From CAYVAR01 sp964449675 (lineage in GTDB: Bacteria > Patescibacteriota > Microgenomatia > UBA10105 > UBA927): DNA of 37,641 nt. The position numbers were made by a program, and so were the translations under genes. Location of the stretch: contig CAYVAR010000014.1 of NCBI GenBank assembly GCA_964449675.1, forward strand, positions 1 through 37,641, read 5' to 3'. Below the pieces are notes generated by a model. The model was not told the origin of the DNA. It did no database searches and saw only the letters and a list, made by a program, of their open reading frames with translations. Positions within the stretch are counted from its first letter, which is position 1; each line of letters starts with the position of its first letter. This document shows positions 27,318-36,647 of this stretch, piece after piece.

Positions 27318-28717
27318 AATCTCTTAAAAAAAATCTTGGAAGTATTTCGATACTCGTCCTTCTTATCGGCGTTGTCACGGCAATCACTATTGGCGGTTTA
27401 GCAGTCACCGCGGGTACGGTGTACACAGCATCAGTGAGATCCGATGCATATGAGAGGGCTCTTTCTCTAGCCCAGGCTGGAGCAGAATATTACCGGTGGC
27501 ACCTTGCTCACGCACCCACTGATTTTAAAGACGGAACGAGCAACCCCGGTCCGTATACCCACACGCTCAGCGATCCTTATGGCAACACTGACGGTTCTTT
27601 CCGTCTAACGATCGATCCGCCTGCGTCTGGTTCGTCTATTGTCACAATTACATCGGAAGGATGGCTTGCAGGGAGCCCAAATACGATACGAAAAGTCATT
27701 ACTCGTTATGGGAAACCATCACTTGCGAAATACGCATTTTTACATAATGCCAACGTATGGTTTGGTACAAAAATAGACATCCACGGGAAAGTATTTTCTA
27801 ACGGCGGTATTCGTATGGACGGTACGCATGACTCAACCGTACAAAGCGCAAAGGCGACATACACGTGTGGGAGTGAAACAGGTTGTAGTCCTGCGACAAC
27901 AAAAAATGGCGTCTGGGGGGAAGGAGGTCCGCAAAATTTATGGCAATTTCCAGTAACGAGTGTTGACTTTAATAGCGTCGCTGTTGATTTTAGCGCCATG
28001 AAGACAGCCGCACAGTCAAGCGGCACATACCTTGCACCCTCTGGGACATACGGATACCATATTCTTTTTTCATCAGACGGAAATTATACGGTAAAAAAAG
28101 TGACGAGTGCGACAAACAAGAAAGGCTGGAGCGTAGAGAAACACTGCGAAAGTCTCAATCAGATTATCTCAAATGAAACGGCCATTGGCACCTACAGCAT
28201 ATCGACGAAGCCGTTAATTTTTGCAGAAGATACGCTTTGGATAGAAGGGGTTGTTAACGGAAGGGCAACCGTCGTGGCTGCAAAATTTCCTCTTGATATC
28301 AACGATATGAATATCTGGATTCCAAATAATGTGACGTATGTCGCTAAAGATTCTACTAATTCGCTTGGCATCATTGCACAAAATAACATCATCTATGGGT
28401 TACGTGTTCCGCAGATCTTTGAAATAAACGCAGCGCTTTTGGCGCAAAAAGGTCGAATCTTGAGGCATAATTACAAAGTTTCTGGCTGTAGCGTGCAATC
28501 TGAAGCAGTAAGACAGAAGCTCATCATATACGGATCCGTCATCAGTAACCAAAAATCGTACTGGAACTTTGGCCAAGGCAGCGCGGGATTTGGTTCAGTA
28601 CCAGTATCTGGTTTTTCTCAGCGAGAGATCACGTACGATTCGTCTCTTTACTACAGTCCTCCCCCATATTTTCCTTCACAAGGTGAATATGAATTTATAT
28701 CGTGGGAAGAACGGTAA
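27314..28717 (+). CDS. PilX-like pilus assembly protein
   Basis: MKSLKKNLGSISILVLLIGVVTAITIGGLAVTAG is a PilX-type N-terminus without a classical G|FxxxE site. It is followed by SVRSDAYERALSLAQAGAEYYRWHLA, typical of PilX. The remaining 400 residues form a large beta-rich external domain with repeated Gly/Ser/Thr segments (FSNGGIRMDGTHDSTVQ, IWIPNNVTYVAKDS) and four or more Cys. It closes the minor-pilin operon. Its stop lies 8 bp from the end of the convergent pilC gene, where GGTAA/TTACC could form a weak hairpin. Confidence 0.75.
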   Translation: MKSLKKNLGSISILVLLIGVVTAITIGGLAVTAGTVYTASVRSDAYERALSLAQAGAEYYRWHLAHAPTDFKDGTSNPGPYTHTLSDPYGNTDGSFRLTIDPPASGSSIVTITSEGWLAGSPNTIRKVITRYGKPSLAKYAFLHNANVWFGTKIDIHGKVFSNGGIRMDGTHDSTVQSAKATYTCGSETGCSPATTKNGVWGEGGPQNLWQFPVTSVDFNSVAVDFSAMKTAAQSSGTYLAPSGTYGYHILFSSDGNYTVKKVTSATNKKGWSVEKHCESLNQIISNETAIGTYSISTKPLIFAEDTLWIEGVVNGRATVVAAKFPLDINDMNIWIPNNVTYVAKDSTNSLGIIAQNNIIYGLRVPQIFEINAALLAQKGRILRHNYKVSGCSVQSEAVRQKLIIYGSVISNQKSYWNFGQGSAGFGSVPVSGFSQREITYDSSLYYSPPPYFPSQGEYEFISWEER

Positions 28718-28725
28718 ATGATTTT

Positions 28726-29946
28726 TTACCTTGGAGCTCCTGGGGATGCAGCATTTTGAAAACTGCCGACGACGCTATAAATAGGAGCGATAATCGAAAG
28801 AATCATTGCACCCACTCCGATTCCCACCAAAAGCATGAGCACCGGCTCAAGAATTTGTGTAAGACTTTTTAGCTCTTCTTCAACTTCCCCCTCATAATAT
28901 GTAGCCAGATCAGAAAGGGTCGTATCAAGCGAAGCAGTTTTTTCTCCGGCTTGGACCATTTGAATCATAAGTGTTGGAAAAACGTTTTGCTCTTTCAGAG
29001 CCAAAGAAAGCGTTTTGCCTTTTCTTATATCATTTGGTATAGTTTTTGCACCTCGTCGAAAATCCGGCCATGACAAAGATAAAAGCGAAATTTCAAGCGC
29101 TTCTGTAATCGGTACTGCACTTTTTATGAGTGTAGAAAAAATTCTTGTAAATCGTGCCATGTCAACTTTTATAAGAAGATTTTTTACGATGGGAATCGGG
29201 GTAATCAGATGGAATAAAAACGTTCGAATAGACTTTTTTTTCAAAAGAAAAAAGACGCCTATGCTCAAAATAACAAAAATTACCAGTATCGGTATCATAA
29301 AGCGAGAAAGAACTATGCTAAGTTGGAATATCATTTTGGTAATAGTCGGCAGTGGCAATTTGAGATTTAAAAATACCTTTCCTATCTGTGGCAATACAAA
29401 AAAAAACATCATAAATCCTATTCCTAACATGGCTATAAAAACAATCATCGGATAAAGGAGTGCACCTTTTACTTTTGATTGCAATGAGTACTCGGCGCGT
29501 AGCTCAAGTTCTATATAATGAAATACTTCAGCGAGTTTTCCGCTTACTTCTCCGGCTCTTGTGAGCGTCAGAAAATACGATTCAAAGGTATCTGGGTACC
29601 TTTCAAAAATTGTTGAAAGTTGTTGCCCTTGCTCTAAGCTATAGCTTATATCTGCCAAAATCTTTTTCATAAATGGATGTTTCGTTTCAGAACGCATAAC
29701 CTCTATGCCGTCAGATAGCGGAAGCCCAGAAGAAAGCATGACTGCTATGTATCGACAAAACGTAATTTTATCAATCTGTGGAATTGTTCCCCGTACGACG
29801 GTCCACTGCGAAAAAGGTTTTATGGTAAGAGGAACGAGGCTGCGTCTTGACAGGATGCTTGCAACTTCTTCTTTTGATTTACCCGCAATCGATCCTTGCG
29901 TAATTTTTTTGTCATTGGTAAGAGCTTTGTAAAAAAACTGCGCCAT
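28726..29946 (-). CDS. pilC: Type IV pilus platform protein PilC
   Basis: The 406-residue protein has the two repeated GspF domains: FCRYIAVMLSSGLPLSDGIEVM...TLTRAGEVSGKLAEVF, and FTRIFSTLIKSAVPITEALEIS...MIQMVQAGEKTASLDTTLSDLATYYE. Three hydrophobic segments separate and follow them. PilC is the membrane platform that the ATPase PilB rotates to assemble or extract pilins. It follows pilB in the same direction, separated by a 149-bp gap containing the dispersed repeat. Confidence 0.94.
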   Translation of the reverse strand: MAQFFYKALTNDKKITQGSIAGKSKEEVASILSRRSLVPLTIKPFSQWTVVRGTIPQIDKITFCRYIAVMLSSGLPLSDGIEVMRSETKHPFMKKILADISYSLEQGQQLSTIFERYPDTFESYFLTLTRAGEVSGKLAEVFHYIELELRAEYSLQSKVKGALLYPMIVFIAMLGIGFMMFFFVLPQIGKVFLNLKLPLPTITKMIFQLSIVLSRFMIPILVIFVILSIGVFFLLKKKSIRTFLFHLITPIPIVKNLLIKVDMARFTRIFSTLIKSAVPITEALEISLLSLSWPDFRRGAKTIPNDIRKGKTLSLALKEQNVFPTLMIQMVQAGEKTASLDTTLSDLATYYEGEVEEELKSLTQILEPVLMLLVGIGVGAMILSIIAPIYSVVGSFQNAASPGAPR

Positions 29947-30095
29947 ACAGTGTATAAATCATAAATCCTAAGCACTAAATTCTAAACAATATCAAAATAT
30001 CAATTCCAAATGTTCCAAACGTTTTGAATTTTGGTCATTAGAATTTGTTTAGAAATTAGGAATTAGAACTTAGAAATTGAGCTTTACCTTAATTC
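29947..30095. repeat. AT-rich interrupted inverted repeat between pilB and pilC
   Basis: The second copy of the element at 13989-14101. It shares CCTAAGCACTAAATTCTAAAC and a 3' arm TTTGTTTAGAAATTAGGAATT. A central CCAAAC/GTTTTG region differs. Like the first copy it lies between two genes of one transcription unit. Confidence 0.7.
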
Positions 30096-31772
30096 TTACT
30101 CTCTCACTACCCTCAGCACTTCCTCAATGGTCGTAATGCCTCCAAGAGCTTTGTCCATCCCGTCTCGAAGAAGCGGTATCATGCCATGGGCAACTGCTTC
30201 TTTGTATATATCCTCAGCTGAAACGCGTTTGATGATTAGGTCCCGCATTGATTCGTTAATTTCAAGTACCTCATATATTCCTACACGTCCTTTATATCCC
30301 TTATTCCCACACTCTGCACATCCTTTTCCTCTATAAAAATTGTGTGTAAGTTCTGAATCTTCTAAAAAATTTTTTAGATAGGATAATTGCTCTTCACTTG
30401 GTTTGTAGGTCTCAATACACGAAGTGCATAACTTTCGAACGAGGCGCTGTGCTATAACGAGATTAATTGTTGATGCGACCAAAAATCCCTCTGCACCCAT
30501 GTCCAAAAAACGGGGAATGGTGCTTGCTGCGTCGTTGGTATGAAGAGTTGAAAGTACTAAATGTCCGGTTAAGGAAGAATGTATCGCCATTTCTGCGGTT
30601 TCTTTATCACGAATTTCACCAACCATGATAATATCCGGATCGTGACGAAGGAGCGAACGTAAACCCGCGGCAAATGTTAAACCAGCTGCCGGGTTAATCT
30701 GAATTTGGTTCACTCGTTTTATACCATACTCGACTGGGTCTTCAACTGTACAAATTTTAACTTCTGTTGTATTTAATATATTAAGGATACTATATAATGT
30801 CGTCGTTTTCCCAGATCCTGTAGGCCCTGTGACCAATATCATCCCATGTGGTTTTCTGATATTCTGTTTAACAAAGTTGAGATTATGTCCGATGAGTCCT
30901 AACTCTTCAAGCGCCAGGGGACGTGTAGACTCAGGAAGGATACGAAGGACAATATTTTCTCCATAAAATCCTGGAAGTATAGACACCCGAAGTGCGATAT
31001 AATTTTCTTTTATTTTAAATTTAAATCGACCATCTTGTGGTATACGATGCTCATCTATTTTAAGTAGCGATAATATTTTTATACGCGCAACAATTGCAGG
31101 ATGTATAGCGATCGGAAGACTCAGTATATCACGCAGTACCCCATCTATACGAAATCGTATGAGATATGAGTCCTCCATTATTTCAAAGTGAATATCGGAC
31201 GCGCGTTCCGCAACCGCATACTCTAGTATGGTGTCAAGAATTTTGATAACCGGTATATCCGCACCAAGTGTTACGGCGTCACCGCTTTTCCCTATACTTT
31301 TTTCAACGTTTTCTTCAATGATCTTTGTAAAAGCATCCTGAATATTTTTTTTATACTGACCGAGCGCTGCAGTAAAATCAGGTGCAGTCACATAATATAT
31401 ATCAATTTTCATCCCTGTTTTTCGTTTCACGAACTCCCGTGCTTCTAGATCTAATGGGTTTTCCATCGCAAGTGATACTGTATCTTCGGTTTTTGAAAAG
31501 GGAAGAATACGAAACGTCGTTGCTGCTTCTTCAGGAATAAGCCTCAATAAGTCAACCGTAATAACTTTTTTAGAAAGAGATATATATGGCACTTTATAAT
31601 ATTCAGCCACAAGCTGACCCAATACATCTTCACTGATAAGCCCTCGATAAATTAAGATATCAGTAAGGTTTTTACCAAGTTCACGAGCACTCTTAACAGC
31701 CCCGTCAAAATCTTCTTGTTTTATAAAACCAGACTTGATGATAATTTCGCGAAGTGTCTCGGGCAGCATCAT
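30096..31772 (-). CDS. pilB: Type IV pilus extension ATPase PilB
   Basis: PilB powers pilus extension. The N-terminal GspE_N domain (about 1-150) is followed by the ATPase with Walker A GPTGSGKT at 316-323, an Asp box around VEDPVEYG, Walker B DIIMVGEIRD at about 380-389, and a His box (HTNDAASTIPRFLDMG). C449, C452, C485 and C488 form the tetracysteine zinc site diagnostic of PilB/GspE rather than PilT. The 558-aa length is typical. It lies 12 bp after the response-regulator gene, so signalling and motor are probably transcribed together. Confidence 0.95.
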   Translation of the reverse strand: MMLPETLREIIIKSGFIKQEDFDGAVKSARELGKNLTDILIYRGLISEDVLGQLVAEYYKVPYISLSKKVITVDLLRLIPEEAATTFRILPFSKTEDTVSLAMENPLDLEAREFVKRKTGMKIDIYYVTAPDFTAALGQYKKNIQDAFTKIIEENVEKSIGKSGDAVTLGADIPVIKILDTILEYAVAERASDIHFEIMEDSYLIRFRIDGVLRDILSLPIAIHPAIVARIKILSLLKIDEHRIPQDGRFKFKIKENYIALRVSILPGFYGENIVLRILPESTRPLALEELGLIGHNLNFVKQNIRKPHGMILVTGPTGSGKTTTLYSILNILNTTEVKICTVEDPVEYGIKRVNQIQINPAAGLTFAAGLRSLLRHDPDIIMVGEIRDKETAEMAIHSSLTGHLVLSTLHTNDAASTIPRFLDMGAEGFLVASTINLVIAQRLVRKLCTSCIETYKPSEEQLSYLKNFLEDSELTHNFYRGKGCAECGNKGYKGRVGIYEVLEINESMRDLIIKRVSAEDIYKEAVAHGMIPLLRDGMDKALGGITTIEEVLRVVRE

Positions 31773-31784
31773 AGAAAATAAATA

Positions 31785-32168
31785 CTACCAACTAGATTTG
31801 CTTGTCGTGAGGTAACTTTTAATCTTATTTACCATTTCTGTCGGTGATATATTTGCTTTTACGATAAATTCGGTCGCTCCTGCTTGTTTAGCGCGCGTCA
31901 CTTCTTCTTCTTGCGCGAGGTTTGAGTAGACAAGCACGGGAAGATTTTTTGTCTTCTCGATAGATCTGATCTTTTGAAGTACTCCAAATCCATCAACTCT
32001 CGGCATCATAATATCAAGTACAATTAAATCTATTCCATCTTCCTCAATAAGTTTAAGACCATCTTCACCATTTTCTGCTGAAACTACAGTATAGCCGTCA
32101 GCAGTTAACCGCGTCGTGTATATTTTTACGATTAATGGATCATCTTCAATGATGAGAATTTTTGCCAT
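31785..32168 (-). CDS. Stand-alone CheY-like response regulator
   Basis: A single receiver domain (127 aa) with acidic Asp9 and Asp10, phospho-acceptor Asp52 in LIVLDIMMP, Ser82 at the Thr/Ser switch and Lys104. No output domain exists, so it acts by protein contact, perhaps with the pilus motor or as a phospho-relay. It is placed between two histidine kinases and pilB in one direction, 29 bp after the second kinase. The kinase-receiver pairing is by proximity only. Confidence 0.92.
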   Translation of the reverse strand: MAKILIIEDDPLIVKIYTTRLTADGYTVVSAENGEDGLKLIEEDGIDLIVLDIMMPRVDGFGVLQKIRSIEKTKNLPVLVYSNLAQEEEVTRAKQAGATEFIVKANISPTEMVNKIKSYLTTSKSSW

Positions 32169-32197
32169 ACAAATGTAGTTATCAATCTATTATACCT

Positions 32198-32956
32198 TTA
32201 TTTGACGATTGGAAGCGAGAAAAAAAACGTACTTCCTATGCCAATGGATGATTCAACCCAAATTTTCCCATTATGTCCTTCAATAATTTGTTTACTTACA
32301 AAAAGGCCAAGTCCTGTCCCGGCTTGTTGTGAATATGCGGCCTGAACCTGAGAAAATTTATGAAATAAATATTGTTCATCCTCTTTACGTATACCAAGTC
32401 CTGTATCGGAAACAGAAACTACAACCATCTCTCCTTTTACAGAGATAGCTACAGTAACTCCTCCTTCTTGGGTATATTTTATAGCATTTCCTATAAGATT
32501 TATAAGAACTTCGCTGATTTTATCTTCATCGGCTTGTACGAGAGGTAATTTTTCAACAGGTTCATATTTTATAAATAGATCTTTTTCTTTTATAGCCATT
32601 TTTAAATTCTCAATAACTCTTTGAATAATAGCGTCTATATCAGTATTTTTTATTGCGTATGTAAAACGATCTCCTTCGATACGTGATAATGCAAGCAAAT
32701 TATTGACTAAACGGAGGAGTCGATCGTTTTCGTTATATGCAGTTTGAAGGATATCTCTGGCTGCCTGAGGCAGTTCACCTGTAAAACCTTCTAAAATTGT
32801 CGAGAGTGATCCTTTTATTGCAGTTATAGGAGTACGAAGCTCGTGTGAAACTTTATATATTAACTCTTCTTGAACTTTTTTTGTTTTATCAAGTTCTATT
32901 TGTAAATCACTTATTCCTGATTTATCTTGAGTTACTGTATTCATGATATTTATCAT
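32198..32956 (-). CDS. Short soluble histidine kinase, paralogue of its neighbour
   Basis: The 252-residue protein has only HisKA (SHELRTPITAIKGS, His about residue 40) and HATPase (NLIGNAIKYTQEG, DTGLGIR, GTGLGLFVSK). No sensor or membrane helix exists apart from a short N-terminus. It is strongly similar to the C-terminal half of the upstream kinase, including SLSTILEGFTG versus SLSTILDGYAG and NENDRLLRLVNNLL versus NENDRLIRLVNNLL. It probably arose by tandem duplication with loss of the GAF part. ATG 32956 overlaps the upstream stop by 4 bp (ATGA). Signals may come through a dimer with the longer kinase. Confidence 0.88.
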   Translation of the reverse strand: MINIMNTVTQDKSGISDLQIELDKTKKVQEELIYKVSHELRTPITAIKGSLSTILEGFTGELPQAARDILQTAYNENDRLLRLVNNLLALSRIEGDRFTYAIKNTDIDAIIQRVIENLKMAIKEKDLFIKYEPVEKLPLVQADEDKISEVLINLIGNAIKYTQEGGVTVAISVKGEMVVVSVSDTGLGIRKEDEQYLFHKFSQVQAAYSQQAGTGLGLFVSKQIIEGHNGKIWVESSIGIGSTFFFSLPIVK

Positions 32957-34275
32957 ACAACAGGTAATGAAAAGTAGAATGTACTCCCTTTTCCAAGCGT
33001 TGATTCTAACCAAATAGTTCCCTTATGCCCTTCAATAATTTTTTTACTGATATAGAGGCCTAAACCCGTCCCACCGGTTTGTTTCGCATAATTTCCTCCA
33101 ACTTGCGAAAATTTTTTAAAAAGCAGATCTTGATCCACTTTGGAAATACCTGAGCCGGTGTCTGTTACTGAAAAAATAACCATCCCTTCTTTCATCTGCA
33201 CTCCCACAGTCACTCCCCCGGTATGCGTAAATTTTATCGCATTACCGATAAGATTAATAAGCACTTCCCGTATTTTATCTTCATCAAGCATGACGATGGG
33301 AAGCGACAGATTTCGCTCATACGTAAGGGCTAAATTTTTTTCTTTCGCCGCTCCCACAAGTTTTTCTACAACGTCAAAAACAAGCCCGTCCACGTGAACT
33401 TGCGAAAAAGTAAAGACAAATCGTCCAGCTTCAATGCGTGATATGTTAAGCAGGTTATTGACAAGCCGAATCAAGCGATCATTTTCGTTATACGCTGCTG
33501 ATAAAAATTCTTTTGCCTGCGGCGCGACGTCTCCGGCATAGCCATCAAGTATGGTCGACAACGATCCTTTTATCGCCGTCATAGGGGTGCGCAGCTCATG
33601 CGACGCAAGTGACACGAACTCGTCTTTGAGCTTATCAAGCTCCTGGAGCTTTTTGTTGGCTTCATCAAGACTTTTGGTTGTTGTCTCCAAATCAGAATAG
33701 AGCCGTGCATTTTGCACAGCTATCCCCACAACGTCAGTAAATCCCCGTATGAGATCTTCTTCATCTTCGGAGACTTCTTCACGAGATTTAACTAAACTAA
33801 AAATAAGAATGCCCAAAGATTTTCCATGCACAACAACCGGAAACACCATACTCGATTTGATCTGCACTAATTGTTGATATTGCGTTGCTTCATCTTGAGT
33901 AAACGGAGGAGAAAGGATATCCGGCCAATGTGTTGTATATTGTGGAGATTGCGTTATAAATGATTTCACGCATAAATTTTCTGCTGCAGATAGCGGTATA
34001 TCCATCTGTGGAAAGGGAATCGTGGTAGTAGCAAGAAGCCTTTTTGCTTCATCTGTTTGTGATAATGAAATACGCTTTAGAATATTTTTCCCTTCATCGT
34101 GAAGGATAAGTACGATCACGCGGTAGCCCAAGTTGAGGTATCCTAGCTCGCTTAATACACTATCGACGATAATCTGTACGACTTCATCAAAGTGAAGTGT
34201 ATCAAGGATAATTTTTTCTAACTTCCAAAGCGACCTAATGGTATTTTTTGATTGCGGTTCGGTTTGGTACGGCAT
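32953..34275 (-). CDS. GAF-domain histidine kinase
   Basis: Residues about 20-190 form a GAF-like sensor (LWKLEKIILDTLHFDEVVQIIVDSVL, SSMVFPVVVHGKSLGILIFS), then a coiled coil and HisKA with SHELRTPMTAIKGS (His about 226). HATPase follows, with N, G1 and G2 boxes (NLIGNAIKFTHTG, DTGSGIS, GTGLGLYISK). It has no membrane segments, so it is a cytoplasmic kinase, probably sensing a small molecule. ATG 34275 was chosen because TGC-TATACT at 34288-34296 would start transcription near 34281. ATG 34284 is an alternative. The gene lies 55 bp after the divergent YrdC-like gene's stop, on the same strand. Confidence 0.9.
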   Translation of the reverse strand: MPYQTEPQSKNTIRSLWKLEKIILDTLHFDEVVQIIVDSVLSELGYLNLGYRVIVLILHDEGKNILKRISLSQTDEAKRLLATTTIPFPQMDIPLSAAENLCVKSFITQSPQYTTHWPDILSPPFTQDEATQYQQLVQIKSSMVFPVVVHGKSLGILIFSLVKSREEVSEDEEDLIRGFTDVVGIAVQNARLYSDLETTTKSLDEANKKLQELDKLKDEFVSLASHELRTPMTAIKGSLSTILDGYAGDVAPQAKEFLSAAYNENDRLIRLVNNLLNISRIEAGRFVFTFSQVHVDGLVFDVVEKLVGAAKEKNLALTYERNLSLPIVMLDEDKIREVLINLIGNAIKFTHTGGVTVGVQMKEGMVIFSVTDTGSGISKVDQDLLFKKFSQVGGNYAKQTGGTGLGLYISKKIIEGHKGTIWLESTLGKGSTFYFSLPVV

Positions 34276-34287
34276 AGGTGCCATACC

Positions 34288-34296
34288 AGTATAGCA
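34288..34296 (-). promoter_or_regulatory. Extended -10 upstream of the GAF kinase
   Basis: On the minus strand, TG, C and TATACT form an extended -10 in the short gap after the YrdC-like gene. It gives a leader of about 6 nt to ATG 34275. No good -35 is seen. The kinase, receiver and pilus genes could be read from here. Confidence 0.45.
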
Positions 34297-34330
34297 AACT
34301 AAAAAAGATAAGGGGAAGAAATGAGGGAAT

Positions 34331-35080
34331 CTATTTCTTTGGACGAATGACCGATCTTTCTCCGCCAACTATACGGTGAATTGCATAAGAACCCCGTTGT
34401 TTAAGATCTGGGCTCCCATCAACATCAATATGATACATACCTAAATTCAATGAGGTTATTGCAGCGCCTAGCCTATCTGTACTTGGTGCTTGTCCTGTAA
34501 GATTACCAGAAGTTCCGCCCAAAGCTTTCAGTCCTACTGGATGAACTCTCGCGAGTAATTCTCCTAACGGTGCTTCTTTCCCAGGCACAAAAATCTGAAT
34601 TATCCGCTTCTCCTCGTCTCTACCTACAAATTCAGGTGGTAAATTTTTCTCAATTGATTCTGTAACAACAAGCTGAAAAAATCCTGCTCCCTCCATAGCA
34701 TCTAGATCATGACCACCAAGATGAGCAACATCTACATGCGAAGCTATATCCACTGCTTCGACAACTATAGCAAATAACGCTGGTCGTGCTTGACCAGGAT
34801 GACTTTTGACTTCAATGACTCTCTTTGTAGCTTCTGGTCTATCATGTCGCCAAACAAACCCCGCTACTTTCCCTCCAACAAGAGTTCCGACAACTTCCCC
34901 ATAGTCTAATCTCTCTGCTGCTTGTTCTAGATCTTCTAGGTTTCCTGCGTATCCTACATACTCCGTGTCATAACCCATTTGCCCAAGGCGTTTTAGTAGA
35001 TCCAAGTGAGAACTCGGTTCATCCTCAATAATGCTTGCAGAAATCCTAAAACTCGCTACTAATTCAATAGGCATTACCAT
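34331..35080 (-). CDS. Divergent Sua5/YrdC-like protein
   Basis: The 249-residue chain reads like a YrdC/Sua5 fold. GEVVGTLVGGKVAGFVW takes the place of the usual PTDTVYGL strand, followed by EATKRVIEVKSHPGQARPALF with Lys92. TSGNLTG at 190-196 stands in for the TSAN-SG motif, and SYAIHRIVGGERSVIRPKK ends like the SSTI...RPG tail. The canonical K-x-R is not kept (KSHP). In normal TsaC/Sua5 enzymes this fold makes threonylcarbamoyl-AMP for tRNA modification, so this may be a related carbamoyl- or nucleotide-binding enzyme of different role. It faces the HMGL-like gene across a 97-bp gap. A TATAAT lies at 35092-35097, 11 bp before the start. Confidence 0.6.
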   Translation of the reverse strand: MVMPIELVASFRISASIIEDEPSSHLDLLKRLGQMGYDTEYVGYAGNLEDLEQAAERLDYGEVVGTLVGGKVAGFVWRHDRPEATKRVIEVKSHPGQARPALFAIVVEAVDIASHVDVAHLGGHDLDAMEGAGFFQLVVTESIEKNLPPEFVGRDEEKRIIQIFVPGKEAPLGELLARVHPVGLKALGGTSGNLTGQAPSTDRLGAAITSLNLGMYHIDVDGSPDLKQRGSYAIHRIVGGERSVIRPKK

Positions 35081-35177
35081 ATGTGTCCTATATTATATCT
35101 TATTCATCTTGCTCATCACCAATAAAATGCGTATACTCTCATGGAAATCGATTTTGTAATGCTAATTACATTTTCGT
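35081..35177. promoter_or_regulatory. Divergent intergenic region of the YrdC-like and HMGL-like genes
   Basis: Minus strand: TATAAT at 35097-35092 with no clear -35. Plus strand: TATACT at 35132-35137 and, nearer the start, TGC-TAATTA at 35160-35168. No Shine-Dalgarno precedes the ATG at 35178, so a short leader is likely. I cannot decide which plus-strand box is used. Confidence 0.35.
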
Positions 35178-36644
35178 ATGCTTGATCAACTACACACACC
35201 TCCATTAAAGGATACAGTATCTCTTTTATTACGAGAAGAAACTCCAGATTCTCTGACTCAGCTTGAATTACTCCTGGCACATGGTGATGTTGCTCACGAA
35301 ATGGTCATAGGTCAACTTATCTACGATTGGGCTCACCACGAAGATGATACCTCATCCCGTCCATTACCACCTACAGATAGACCTCCTCCATATATCCAAT
35401 ATGAGGGACTCCGTGATGGAGATCAAATTGGAGCTCCGGGAATAGGACGACTAAGTAGAAATCTTAATGTAGCTAAAGAAATTTTTACTGCTCTTCCACA
35501 CTATGGTGTACGAGTAGCGGATCTGGGAATGCCAATATCTGGACCACAAGAACGAGAAAAAATATTAGCGATGATGAAATTTATAAACGAACAACAACTT
35601 CCGATATTTCCCGCTGTCGCCAGCAGAACTCATCCTGATGATGTCACCGCAATTGCTGAACTTGCCGGGTATGCACAGAAAAATTTCGATATAAGACCTC
35701 TCGTGTATGCGTTTTTAGGAAGCTCTCGCATCCGTATGCTTGCGCAAGGAACGAACAAATGGAGTCTTGCGAATCTTACGCGTATGGTTACTACGACCGT
35801 TGATGCATTAAAAAGCAATTCAAGTATTGGACCGGTCATTGTCCCATTTGAGGATACATACGGATCGCATCCTGATGATATAAGTATACTAATTAATGCA
35901 GCGTTTGAATCCGGTGCGGATGGAATATGTATTTGCGATACCGCAAGCAGAGGGCAGGATCCTGCATGGACGAGCAATCTTATTCGCTATATCGGACATA
36001 CGATTGCTCCTCTTTACCCGAAAAAAATATGGGAGATACATACGCATAATATGATGGGAAAAGCAACGGAAAATGCACTGTTGGCATACGAAGAAGGTTT
36101 AATAACTGGAGTTCATGGGACTCTGGGTGGTGTCGGAGATCTCGGAGGTAATATGCCTATCGATGAATTCATTTTGGAAGCACACAGAAGACAGTTGTCA
36201 CTTGCTAAGCCTGAGGTAATGTCATCTCTTGACGCGTTAGTCGACACAGCGCTTAACGCCCGGGGAATATCTCGGGACTTAAATCCATTTGGTAATATTT
36301 ATTCACCTGCTTCTCGCTTAGTGCCATCTGGAATACATGCTGCTGCATTTCGGCGTATGGATGAAGTCGGACCTCATATGAAAAGAATATTAGAACATGT
36401 GTATTTTCCTGTTGCCCCATCAGATCTAGGTCTTAGTATTGAGTTAGGTATTGTTACACCAGCTTCCGGAGCAACTAACGTGCATGCGCTAGCGAGACGT
36501 TTAGGATATCGCGACAAGTTAACTGATGAGCACATAGCAGCTGTACTCACACGTGCTCGACAAAAAGGTGAACCGATAACTGACGATGAATTTCAACAAG
36601 TAATTAGTGAAATAGATAAAACAATTTTTGTATATAGAGAATAA
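35178..36644 (+). CDS. HMGL-like (isopropylmalate/homocitrate/citramalate synthase-type) enzyme
   Basis: DRE-TIM enzymes condense acetyl-CoA with a 2-oxo acid or cleave such products, using a divalent metal. LRDGDQ at 78-83 matches the DRDGxQ opening, and HTHN at 288-291 gives the metal-binding His pair. GGVGDLGGNMPIDEFI (317-332) corresponds to the GiGERaGN loop, but with Asp-Leu in place of Glu-Arg. FEDTYGS and ICDTASR match the inner strands. An extra 70-residue N-terminal segment precedes the barrel. The chain (488 aa) is longer than HMG-CoA lyase and similar to IPMS. The substrate is unknown. The stop lies 3 bp from the next ATG, so both belong to one operon. Confidence 0.8.
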   Translation: MLDQLHTPPLKDTVSLLLREETPDSLTQLELLLAHGDVAHEMVIGQLIYDWAHHEDDTSSRPLPPTDRPPPYIQYEGLRDGDQIGAPGIGRLSRNLNVAKEIFTALPHYGVRVADLGMPISGPQEREKILAMMKFINEQQLPIFPAVASRTHPDDVTAIAELAGYAQKNFDIRPLVYAFLGSSRIRMLAQGTNKWSLANLTRMVTTTVDALKSNSSIGPVIVPFEDTYGSHPDDISILINAAFESGADGICICDTASRGQDPAWTSNLIRYIGHTIAPLYPKKIWEIHTHNMMGKATENALLAYEEGLITGVHGTLGGVGDLGGNMPIDEFILEAHRRQLSLAKPEVMSSLDALVDTALNARGISRDLNPFGNIYSPASRLVPSGIHAAAFRRMDEVGPHMKRILEHVYFPVAPSDLGLSIELGIVTPASGATNVHALARRLGYRDKLTDEHIAAVLTRARQKGEPITDDEFQQVISEIDKTIFVYRE

Positions 36645-36647
36645 TAT

